Assembly (NCBI GenBank): GCA_002730855.1
Contig: PCBA01000016.1
Span: forward strand, 1-14,404
DNA from: Gammaproteobacteria bacterium
GTDB taxonomy: Bacteria; Pseudomonadota; Gammaproteobacteria; Magnimaribacterales; Magnimaribacteraceae
Length of the DNA stretch: 14,404 nt
Direction: 5' to 3'
The stretch's first letter is position 1. The number at the start of each line of letters is the position of its first letter. The notes below the pieces were generated by a model. It did no database searches. It was not told the origin of the DNA and saw nothing but the letters and a program-made list of their open reading frames with translations. The position numbers and the translations under genes are program-made. Of the stretch, positions 6,889 through 13,901 are shown piece after piece.

Positions 6889-6891
6889 TAA

Positions 6892-7566
6892 TCACTCAAC
6901 CTTAAGAGAGTCTCGCATCTTTTGTATTATTTCGAAATAATCAGGTTCACCAAAGATAGCTGAACCAGAAACAAAAGTATCAGCTCCTGCATCAGCCACA
7001 TCTTTTATATTCTCTAACTTAATTCCACCATCTACTTCTAATCTTATTTCAAGATTATTTTCATTAATGACTGACCTCATTTTGGTGGCCTTTTCTAATA
7101 CTGAATCGATAAATTCTTGCCCTGCAAAACCAGGAAAAACAGACATCAACAGGACTATATCTAATTTGTCTAAATAACCTTCCAAGACATCAATAGAGAT
7201 ATCAGGATTTAGAACAAGCCCTGCTTTGCAACCATTATCTCTTATTAGCCCGATGGATCTATTTACATCACCTGAAGCTTCAGGATGGAAAGTTATATAA
7301 GTTGCCCCTGCTTTTGAAAAGCTTTTAATCAATTCGTCCACCGGTTCTACCATGAGGTGAACATCAATAGGTGCACTAATTCCATAATCTCTTAATGAGC
7401 GACAGACCATGGGTCCTATTGTTAAATTTGGAACATAGTGATTATCCATTACATCAAAATGTACCCAATCTGCTCCAGCTTCAATTACTGAATTTACTTC
7501 TTCACCTAAACGGGAAAAGTCTGCAGAAAGAATTGATGGAGCAATTATGTAGTCTTTTGTTGCCAT
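6892..7566 (-). CDS. rpe: Ribulose-phosphate 3-epimerase
   Basis: Rpe interconverts ribulose 5-phosphate and xylulose 5-phosphate in the pentose phosphate pathway. It is a 224-residue TIM barrel of normal length. Metal and catalytic residues are present: H36 and D38 in HFDVMD, H70 in DVHLMV, and D179 in EVDGGI. Also seen are APSILSADF (9-17), FHPEAS (93-98), GLVLNP (116-121) and GSAIF (201-205). The phosphate loop reads SVFPGFAGQ (142-150), whereas SVNPGFGGQ is usual. This is a mild variant near the active site. The ATG at 7566 lies 13 nt after the murU stop and has no clear ribosome site. In Pseudomonas rpe is followed by gph and then trpE. Here gph is absent and rpe abuts trpE. Confidence 0.96.
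   Translation of the reverse strand: MATKDYIIAPSILSADFSRLGEEVNSVIEAGADWVHFDVMDNHYVPNLTIGPMVCRSLRDYGISAPIDVHLMVEPVDELIKSFSKAGATYITFHPEASGDVNRSIGLIRDNGCKAGLVLNPDISIDVLEGYLDKLDIVLLMSVFPGFAGQEFIDSVLEKATKMRSVINENNLEIRLEVDGGIKLENIKDVADAGADTFVSGSAIFGEPDYFEIIQKMRDSLKVE
6926..6941. repeat. Perfect 16-bp palindrome at the 3' end of rpe, before trpE
   Basis: ATTATTTCGAAATAAT is fully self-complementary. It lies 38-53 nt before the trpE GTG, inside codons for DYFEIIQ of rpe. It does not resemble the TrpR operator core ACTAGT. It could be a site for another regulator, or simply result from AT-rich codons. Confidence 0.4.
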
Positions 7567-7579
7567 ATAAGCGGCAAGT

Positions 7580-8248
7580 TTACTCTCCGGTTAATAATGC
7601 GTCTAATTTTTCAGCCTCTTCAACAGTATTTAGATTATCTAGCAGACCATTATAAAGTTCTCCAGAAACAAGGTTATTTCTTGATGCCGGTAAAAGAATC
7701 TCTTCCCAAAGTCCATAGTTACGGATTTCTTTATTATAAAAAAGTTCAGGAGATAAGAGAGAAATACCTGAATAAGTTAAAGTAGAGCCTTCTCCTTTTG
7801 TTTCTACTAGATTGTCTTTAAGATAAACATCTCCTTTCTTATTAGATATAGGATTCTTGATCAAGACCATATGAGCCAATCTCCCCTCCTCTATCTTTAA
7901 AGTTGAAAAATCAAAATCTGTCCAAACATCTCCGCTCAATACTATGAAAGACTCCTCGAAGAAGTGAATGGCATTTGTGATTCCTCCTCCCGTACCAAGT
8001 AGTTCGTTCTCAATTGAATAAGAAATCTTTAATCCATATTTAGAACCATCTCCTAGTGAATCAATAATTTTCTCTCCTAAATGAAATACATTTATCACAA
8101 CTTCGTCTACGCCACAGTTCTTCAAATTATTTAGATTGTTTTCAATGAGGGACACGTCACCAATTTTAAATAGCGGTTTAGGTTTTCGTTTAGAAAAAGG
8201 CAAAAACCTTTTTCCTTGACCTGCTGCCAACACAAAAGCTTTAGTCAC
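7580..8248 (-). CDS. murU: MurU-type N-acetylmuramate-1-phosphate uridylyltransferase
   Basis: This is a 222-residue nucleotidyltransferase of the MurU kind, which makes UDP-MurNAc from MurNAc 1-phosphate in the peptidoglycan recycling route that bypasses fosfomycin-sensitive MurA. The nucleotide-binding signature LAAGQGKR (7-14) and PKPL (23-26) are followed by LGTGGGI (84-90) and the MurU-like GDVWTDFDF (106-114) and LTYSGISLL (157-165). Close to the C-terminus the usual WVDVGT reads LLDNLNT (202-208): the metal-binding Asp is kept at 204 but Trp and Gly are lost. The start is GTG at 8248. It overlaps the amgK stop as GTGA and has GGAG 7 nt upstream. Pairing with amgK makes MurU much more likely than a generic sugar-phosphate nucleotidyltransferase. 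Confidence 0.88.
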   Translation of the reverse strand: MTKAFVLAAGQGKRFLPFSKRKPKPLFKIGDVSLIENNLNNLKNCGVDEVVINVFHLGEKIIDSLGDGSKYGLKISYSIENELLGTGGGITNAIHFFEESFIVLSGDVWTDFDFSTLKIEEGRLAHMVLIKNPISNKKGDVYLKDNLVETKGEGSTLTYSGISLLSPELFYNKEIRNYGLWEEILLPASRNNLVSGELYNGLLDNLNTVEEAEKLDALLTGE

Positions 8249-9246
8249 TTATCTTCTCCAAGACGCTCAGTTAAAGCAGGTTCAACTTTAGATTCTAGAT
8301 ATTGAGAAAACTCTTTAAGTTCTTCGTACTTCTGACTTGCTTCAATCGTATACAATAAGGTTTGTTTCAAATCGGGTAACCTAAATGACTTTCCATCTCT
8401 AATATGAAGTCGAGACAAGGTCCCTAAAATTCTTAATTGTCTTTGCAGCCCAGCAAAATCCAGACCCTCACGGACGAGAGTCAAGTCATCCTCTATATCA
8501 ATACCTGACTCGTTTGCCAAAGAAATATAAGCTTTCAAGTAATATTCGATCTCTTTATCAGAAATAGGATTATCTATATCCTTAATTAAGGAGACTAGGT
8601 CTAAACTAAATGGGCCATAGGTAAGATCTTGGAAATCCAATACACCTACACTTCCATCTTCTTTTAACATAAGGTTTCTTAATTCAAAATCAAAATGGCA
8701 TAAAACCTTTTTTTGACCTAAAAATTTTCTTGATATATAAACATATGCATCGTTAATAACACACTTCTCCAAGTCACTAACTTCTAATTCTAAATAACCT
8801 GTTAAAAACCATTCTTCAAACAACTCCATTTGTTCTTTAACTGAGTTGTTATTTAGTTTCTGAATTTCAGTGTTTGTTTCTACAGATTGCAACTTAACAA
8901 TCTCTTCAATAGCTAATAAATATAACTCCCTTCGATTGTTTGTGTTTATCTCATCCTGAAAGACTTTGTCTCCAAAATCTTCAATCAACATAAATCCAAA
9001 TTCAGAATCAAAGGCTTCTACTTTTGGTACAGAAACGTTATTTCTTATTAGAAAATCTGAAAATTTTATAAATTCATCATTTAATTCTTTTTTAGGATCA
9101 GAAAAAGCAAGTATAAAGCTTTTACCTGACGAAAGTGCTCGATAATATTCTCTAGAACTTGCCTGCTCTCTTAAGGGTACCATGGGCCCAAGATCAGTAA
9201 TCTTAGATTTTGCCCATTCATATAATTGTCTTCGTATATCTGGCAT
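8245..9246 (-). CDS. amgK: AmgK-type anomeric MurNAc/GlcNAc kinase
   Basis: This is a 333-residue cytoplasmic kinase of the aminoglycoside phosphotransferase (APH) fold. AmgK phosphorylates MurNAc at C1, giving MurU its substrate. The nucleotide loop region is near residues 25-50, and FGFMLIEDFGD (83-93) marks the hinge. The catalytic loop is CHFDFELRNLM (183-193) with D186 and N191. The metal-binding segment is VLDFQDLTYGP (202-212) with D204. The later GLQRQLRILG (266-275) and SRLHIRDGK (278-286) are typical of the AmgK branch and not of drug-resistance APHs. The catalytic loop has HFD where HRD is commoner. The ATG at 9246 has only a weak AAGAA upstream. It is the first gene of the minus-strand unit and is divergent from lptD, as in Pseudomonas. 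Confidence 0.88.
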   Translation of the reverse strand: MPDIRRQLYEWAKSKITDLGPMVPLREQASSREYYRALSSGKSFILAFSDPKKELNDEFIKFSDFLIRNNVSVPKVEAFDSEFGFMLIEDFGDKVFQDEINTNNRRELYLLAIEEIVKLQSVETNTEIQKLNNNSVKEQMELFEEWFLTGYLELEVSDLEKCVINDAYVYISRKFLGQKKVLCHFDFELRNLMLKEDGSVGVLDFQDLTYGPFSLDLVSLIKDIDNPISDKEIEYYLKAYISLANESGIDIEDDLTLVREGLDFAGLQRQLRILGTLSRLHIRDGKSFRLPDLKQTLLYTIEASQKYEELKEFSQYLESKVEPALTERLGEDK

Positions 9247-9352
9247 ATTATTGTTCTTATCGAGTCATTTCTCTATTCTAACTAAGCTCAGGTTGCTTTA
9301 TGATCTATTTATGCAAATTTATGGAACGATCTAGAGTATTTAAGTTCTAAAG
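9247..9352. promoter_or_regulatory. Divergent promoter region amgK / lptD
   Basis: These 106 bp separate two divergent units and must hold both promoters. On the minus strand TAGAAT (9275-9280) is a fair -10 for amgK, but no good -35 lies at the right distance. On the plus strand TTGCTT (9293-9298) is a possible -35 for lptD with only weak -10 partners. Three TTTATG copies begin at 9297, 9308 and 9318. The region is confident as regulatory DNA, but the individual boxes are not. Confidence 0.6.
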
Positions 9353-11569
9353 ATGTTCATGTTTAAACAATATACATTCCTTAAGCTTTTTAGTCTTTGT
9401 TTTATGCTTATGTCATTTAGTGTGGATACATATAGCAAAGAAAATGAAATAAAAATAGATTCTATCAATGCTCAGCTAGTCACAAGCATTGATACTGATA
9501 CCCTCTCCTTTGAAGGCAATGTAGTTATCAAAACACAGTTAATTGAATTTTGGAGCGACAAAGCTGTCTTTAATAAAAATAATAAATCGTTAAGCTTAGA
9601 GGGTTCAGTAAAAGCTCTATCTAAGAATCTTGATATAAATGCACAAAGACTAGAAGCAAATCTTTCGGATAGAACCTTTTATATGACCGAGAGTACTTTC
9701 TCTTTTATGGATAAAACTTTTGGTGAAGCAAAAGCTCTAAAAATATATACAAATGAGAAAGTTGAACTTCTGAACACATCCATTAATAACTGCTCTCAAG
9801 AAGACCCTTTGTGGCAAGTAAATGCAGAAAAAATTACCTTACTTGAAACAGGAAAAAATGCTGTTATCAGAGGCTTGAGTTTAGAAATACAAAACACTCC
9901 TTTAATTTATATTCCGTATTTCAGAACCGCAGTCGGAAAAGAAAAATTTTCTGGCTTCTTACCTCCCTCTCTTAAGCAAGGAAAAGATGGGCTTGATATA
10001 TCTATACCTTACTTTCTTAATCTTGCGCCAAACTATGATCTAACTCTTTCTCCTAGATTTATTGAAGAAAGAGGAACGGGCTTCTCAACAGAATTCAGGT
10101 ATTTGAGCCCTAAATCATCTGGCAGTATTAACGCCTCTAACCTATTTAAAGATAGGAAGTTCAGAGATAAAACAAATTATCATGGCAATAGGTGGATGGC
10201 TCAGTGGTTAAATAAATCTCAATTTGGTAATAACTTATTTATAGACATTCAAGCTGAAGATATAAGCGATGATTTCTACTTTGAAGATCTTAACAGAGAT
10301 ATATTAGGAACAAGTCAAAAGAATTTTCTAACCAAAAAATTTAAGGCTAGATGGTTAAGTAAATCAGTATCTTTAGAAGCTGAAATTAGAGAAGTAAACA
10401 ATCTTAATCCTTTTTCATCTGAAGAATACGAAACAAAGCCAAAGATAAACCTAAATGTTCATAAAAAAATTAACAATCTTAATTTTGAATTATTTTCTAA
10501 CTTCACAAAATTTGAATTTGAGAATGACATAAACCCTTTCAATAAGGAGGAGCAAATAAAAAGGACGTTAGTTGAACCTTCATTAACCTATAAAAGACAC
10601 TTCCCAAACTCTAGCTTTATGATGGGATCAGGAAGTAAAAAACTAAAATATGAATCCACAAGTGAATCCCATGACTCTTCTTCTTTGTGGTTTGAGTCTG
10701 AATACAAGATTCATTTCGAAAAGCAAACTAAAGACTTCTATAAATCTCTGAACCCCACTATCAAATTTATCCAGCTTGAAGAGAAAACGCCATACATTAG
10801 CTCAATAGATTCTAGATTAATGGGATTAGATTTTAATAATCTTTTCAGAAAAAATTGGTATTCCGGTCCAGATAAGTTTCTTAACCAAGACCGAATAATT
10901 CTTGGGGTTGAGCATAGTATTTTTAACAAGGAAACGGGCTCTAAGCTGTTCTTCTCATTAGGAAAAGCGTATTTTTTAGATGATGAATATATTGTAAATG
11001 ATAGAGATCTAAGGTCCTCCCCAGTGATTATGGAATACAGATACGCCCTTAGCAGATCTCTCTATTCTTCAAGTATCATGGAAATGCACCCGGACCTAAA
11101 TAAAGTAATCTCAGGTTCTTTTAGCCTAATCTATCAAGGAGAAGAAGATAAGAGTTTTGAATTAAGATCAATCTACCAAAACGAAAAGTATCCAATCAAC
11201 AAAGTTCCGTGGAAGGATGCTGGTTTACCTATCTCTCAAGTAGAAATACTCTACCAGTGGCCTTTAGTTAATAACTTTTCAATTTTTGGGAAGGCCAGAA
11301 AAGATTTAAAGATAAATAAATCAAATGATCTGCTGTACGGATTTCAATATTCTAGTTGCTGTATGAAGTTTGGTTTAATGAAAAGAAAATGGATCGATCA
11401 AGATTATTATCCTTGGTATTCGAATCCATCAAAAGCTTTTGCCGATCTCTCTGAAGGAGTAGTTCCTCAAAGAAGCAGGAACAACTTATATGTCTTCTTT
11501 GAATTAAAGGATCTTGGAAGAATTGGAAAAGAAATATCAAAAGTTATCTCATCAACACGGCTTGAATAA
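9353..11569 (+). CDS. lptD: LptD, outer-membrane LPS assembly protein
   Basis: LptD with LptE forms the outer-membrane translocon that puts LPS into the outer leaflet. The 738 residues are somewhat shorter than the 784 of E. coli. A signal peptide spans about residues 1-28 (hydrophobic core LKLFSLCFMLMSF). The periplasmic beta-jellyroll (OstA/LptA-like) runs about 35-180, with LSFEGNVVIK at 51-60. The barrel follows, with IPYF (187-190), SGFLPPS (200-206) and LAPNYDLTLSPR (224-235). The closing strand segment is VFFELKDLGRIG. Cysteines are C16 (in the signal), C147, C669 and C670. The paired C669-C670 and C147 match the conserved disulfide sites, but no N-terminal partner like E. coli C31 is present. 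A second ATG at 9359 is an equally plausible start, with AAAG 6 nt before it. Confidence 0.95.
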   Translation: MFMFKQYTFLKLFSLCFMLMSFSVDTYSKENEIKIDSINAQLVTSIDTDTLSFEGNVVIKTQLIEFWSDKAVFNKNNKSLSLEGSVKALSKNLDINAQRLEANLSDRTFYMTESTFSFMDKTFGEAKALKIYTNEKVELLNTSINNCSQEDPLWQVNAEKITLLETGKNAVIRGLSLEIQNTPLIYIPYFRTAVGKEKFSGFLPPSLKQGKDGLDISIPYFLNLAPNYDLTLSPRFIEERGTGFSTEFRYLSPKSSGSINASNLFKDRKFRDKTNYHGNRWMAQWLNKSQFGNNLFIDIQAEDISDDFYFEDLNRDILGTSQKNFLTKKFKARWLSKSVSLEAEIREVNNLNPFSSEEYETKPKINLNVHKKINNLNFELFSNFTKFEFENDINPFNKEEQIKRTLVEPSLTYKRHFPNSSFMMGSGSKKLKYESTSESHDSSSLWFESEYKIHFEKQTKDFYKSLNPTIKFIQLEEKTPYISSIDSRLMGLDFNNLFRKNWYSGPDKFLNQDRIILGVEHSIFNKETGSKLFFSLGKAYFLDDEYIVNDRDLRSSPVIMEYRYALSRSLYSSSIMEMHPDLNKVISGSFSLIYQGEEDKSFELRSIYQNEKYPINKVPWKDAGLPISQVEILYQWPLVNNFSIFGKARKDLKINKSNDLLYGFQYSSCCMKFGLMKRKWIDQDYYPWYSNPSKAFADLSEGVVPQRSRNNLYVFFELKDLGRIGKEISKVISSTRLE

Positions 11570-11604
11570 TTGCAAGAAACCTAAAAAAGAAGACAATAGC
11601 GTCC

Positions 11605-12924
11605 ATGAACAAATATAGATCACTAAAAAACTTTCAATTATCTTGCAAAGCCATTGTAGTTATTCTCCTTTCTTTGTTTTTTTCAATAAATATACATGCG
11701 AAGATTGAGCTATTAGATAAAGTGATAGCTGTTGTCGATTCTGGTGTGATTATGGAATCGGAGTTAAATGCTAGAATTGAAGATATCTTATTAAGGATAA
11801 AAAGTGATCAAGGTGAACTTCCGCCATTAGATCTTTTAGAAGAACAAGTACTTGAAAAACTAATAATTGAAGAAATACAAATGCAAATTGCTGAACGAGC
11901 AGGCATAAAGATAAGTGACTCAGAATTGAACCAAACTCTTGCTAGGGTAGCTGCTCAAAATAATGTAAGCCTAGAAGAGTTTAGAATTAAATTTGAGGAA
12001 GACGGGAGTTCATATAGAGACTTTAGGAATACCATCAGAAAGGAACTAATAATACAAAGGGTCCAAAGAGGCAAAGTAGGTTCGAAGGTAGATATCTCAG
12101 AGCAAGAAATAGAAAATTTTCTTAATTCTGAAGAAGGAAAAACGCAGCTTGCGGAACAATATAATGTTCAACATATTCTTATCGCAGTTAAAAGTGGCTT
12201 AACGGAAACTGAGACCAGAGAACTGGAATCTAAAGCAAGCGATATACTTAATAGAGTCTCCCAAGGGGAGAGTTTTGAAAAACTGGCTGCCTCCTATTCT
12301 TCTGGACAAAATGCTCTGGAAGGCGGGAGTCTTGGCTGGAGAACTTCTTCTGAATTGCCTTCTCTATTTGCGGAGAGTGTGGTGACACTTAAAGTTGGAG
12401 AAGCCTCTGAACTGATTAGAAGTGGTGCAGGCTTTCATATTCTTAAACTCAAGGAAAAAAGGGGGAATACGGTAAAGTTCCAAGATCAAACTCTATCAAG
12501 GCATATTCTCATCCAACCTTCAGAAATCAGAACAGAGAATCAAGCTGAACTGTTAATAAATGATATCTATAAAAGGTTAATTAAAGGAGAAGATTTTAAA
12601 CAACTTGCCAGACAATATTCTGAAGATCCTGGAACTAAGATGGACGGAGGAGATCTTGGATGGAGTAATCCTGGAGATTTTGATCCAGCATTTGAAAAAA
12701 CATTAGACGCTACAAAAATAGGTTCAATAGCTAAACCTATTCAATCTTCATTTGGGTGGCACATCATAGAGGTTTTGGATAGAAGAAATGAAGATGTAAG
12801 TGAAGAAGAACAAAAAAATAGAGCTTATCAAATAATTTATAGAAGAAAGTTTGAACAAGAGCTTGAAAGTACTCTTATAGAATTAAGAGCAGAGGCCTAC
12901 GTGGATATAAAACTCACGACATGA
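11605..12924 (+). CDS. surA: SurA, periplasmic chaperone and peptidyl-prolyl isomerase
   Basis: SurA escorts unfolded outer-membrane proteins, including LptD, across the periplasm. The 439 residues match the family (428 in E. coli). A signal peptide ends at HA-K (after residue 32; hydrophobic IVVILLSLFFSI). The SurA N-terminal chaperone domain spans about 34-165, starting LLDKVIAVVDSGVI. Two parvulin domains follow: P1 about 185-285 (NVQHILI, GGSLGW, GFHILKL) and P2 about 296-394 (SRHILI, YSEDPGTKMDGGDLGW, GWHIIEVLDRR). A C-terminal helix (about 400-430) packs back on the N-domain in known structures. The gene starts 35 nt after lptD, with only a purine-rich AAAAAAGAAGA further upstream. Its stop overlaps pdxA by four bases (ATGA). 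The lptD-surA-pdxA-rsmA order is the same as in E. coli. Confidence 0.97.
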   Translation: MNKYRSLKNFQLSCKAIVVILLSLFFSINIHAKIELLDKVIAVVDSGVIMESELNARIEDILLRIKSDQGELPPLDLLEEQVLEKLIIEEIQMQIAERAGIKISDSELNQTLARVAAQNNVSLEEFRIKFEEDGSSYRDFRNTIRKELIIQRVQRGKVGSKVDISEQEIENFLNSEEGKTQLAEQYNVQHILIAVKSGLTETETRELESKASDILNRVSQGESFEKLAASYSSGQNALEGGSLGWRTSSELPSLFAESVVTLKVGEASELIRSGAGFHILKLKEKRGNTVKFQDQTLSRHILIQPSEIRTENQAELLINDIYKRLIKGEDFKQLARQYSEDPGTKMDGGDLGWSNPGDFDPAFEKTLDATKIGSIAKPIQSSFGWHIIEVLDRRNEDVSEEEQKNRAYQIIYRRKFEQELESTLIELRAEAYVDIKLTT

Positions 12925-13901
12925 ATAAGATAGCAGTCTCTTCTGGAGACCCAGCTGGAATAGGCCCCGATATTTGCATAAAAGCTTTTGGTCAAAAAAA
13001 GGTCTATGACTTCTTTCCTGTAATATTTGGAGACAAAGAAATTTTCGTTAGTAGGGCTAAACAGCTAGGTATAAAAGTAGACATACAAAAATACAATGGG
13101 GAAGGTAAAGAAAACTTATCAAAAAACTGCTTATGGATAGACGATCATTTCTGCAATTCTGAAGTTAAAACAGGCGTTGCCGATTCCAGTCATGCTAACT
13201 ATATAGTTTCTACCTTTAAAGAATGTGCTCTAAGAACCCTAGCATCAGAATTTGAGGCTATCGTAACTTGTCCTATCAATAAAGAAATAATAAACAAAGG
13301 AGGTATAAGCTTTACAGGTCACACTGAAGAACTTGCAAAATTATCTAAAACTGAAAAAGTTGTAATGATGTTAGCTTCAAAAGATTTGAAGGTTGCACTT
13401 GCTTCAACGCATATACCTCTTAAACAAGTTGCAGAAAGAATTACTTTTTCGCACCTTGAAGATATTTTATTAATTATTAATAGGGAATTAAAAGAAAAAT
13501 GGCTTATTCAAGATCCTCATATTAAGGTGCTAGGATTAAACCCTCATGCTGGGGATGGTGGATATATCGGCAAAGAAGAAGAAGAAGTAATAATTCCTGT
13601 AATAGAAAAATTAAAAAAACTTAACCTAAATATATCGGGACCCCATTCAGCAGATACGGCCTTCATTTCAAATGATAAGGGACCTAATGTTGATGCTATC
13701 TTAGCTATGTATCATGACCAAGGCTTACCTGTGATAAAAAGTCTGGGCTTTGGTGAAATTGTTAACATAACTCTTGGCCTTCCTTTTATAAGAACATCTG
13801 TAGACCATGGAACAGCCTACGATATGGCAGGAAATATTGATGTAAATGATAAAAGCTTAATTACAGCAGCCAATATTGCCTCTCAAATTAGTGATTATTA
13901 A
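12921..13901 (+). CDS. pdxA: PdxA, 4-hydroxythreonine-4-phosphate dehydrogenase
   Basis: PdxA oxidises 4-phosphohydroxy-L-threonine with NAD(P) in the DXP-dependent route to pyridoxine 5'-phosphate. The 326 residues compare with 329 in E. coli. The N-terminal SSGDPAGIGPDI (7-18), TCPINKE (116-122) and FTGHTEEL (131-138, substrate H134) are followed by the three metal-binding histidines: H164 (STHIPL), H209 (LNPHAGDGG) and H265 (MYHDQGL). The NAD region shows TLGLPFIRTSVDHGTAYDMAG (284-304). NPHAGD has Asp where Glu is usual, a mild change. The ATG overlaps the surA stop, and the TAA overlaps the rsmA ATG by one base. Translation of surA, pdxA and rsmA is therefore probably coupled. Confidence 0.97.
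   Translation: MNKIAVSSGDPAGIGPDICIKAFGQKKVYDFFPVIFGDKEIFVSRAKQLGIKVDIQKYNGEGKENLSKNCLWIDDHFCNSEVKTGVADSSHANYIVSTFKECALRTLASEFEAIVTCPINKEIINKGGISFTGHTEELAKLSKTEKVVMMLASKDLKVALASTHIPLKQVAERITFSHLEDILLIINRELKEKWLIQDPHIKVLGLNPHAGDGGYIGKEEEEVIIPVIEKLKKLNLNISGPHSADTAFISNDKGPNVDAILAMYHDQGLPVIKSLGFGEIVNITLGLPFIRTSVDHGTAYDMAGNIDVNDKSLITAANIASQISDY

Larger units (their letters stand above)
2625..9246 (-). other. Probable nine-gene transcription unit amgK to ybjQ
   Basis: Spacing in order of transcription: amgK/murU overlap 4, murU-rpe gap 13, rpe-trpE gap 3, trpE-trpG gap 1, trpG/trpD overlap 4, trpD/trpC overlap 1, trpC-small ORF gap 9, small ORF-ybjQ gap 2. No intergenic space is large enough for a terminator or leader. 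Internal promoters within coding DNA remain possible. The unit mixes cell-wall recycling, pentose phosphate and tryptophan genes. Confidence 0.7.

Noticed and set aside
7395..7785. Two plus-strand open frames over rpe and murU
   Set aside because: Both are antisense to conserved enzymes and overlap each other. They are Leu/Gln-rich low-complexity shadows.
8245..9246. Aminoglycoside-resistance kinase
   Set aside because: The APH fold is shared, but the AmgK-type C-terminal motifs, the overlap with murU and the lptD neighbour point to cell-wall recycling.
10738..10929. Minus-strand open frame inside lptD
   Set aside because: It is antisense to the LptD barrel, with no ribosome site and no recognisable features.
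11352..11540. Minus-strand open frame at the lptD 3' end
   Set aside because: It is antisense to the conserved CC motif and closing strands of LptD. The overlap explains it.
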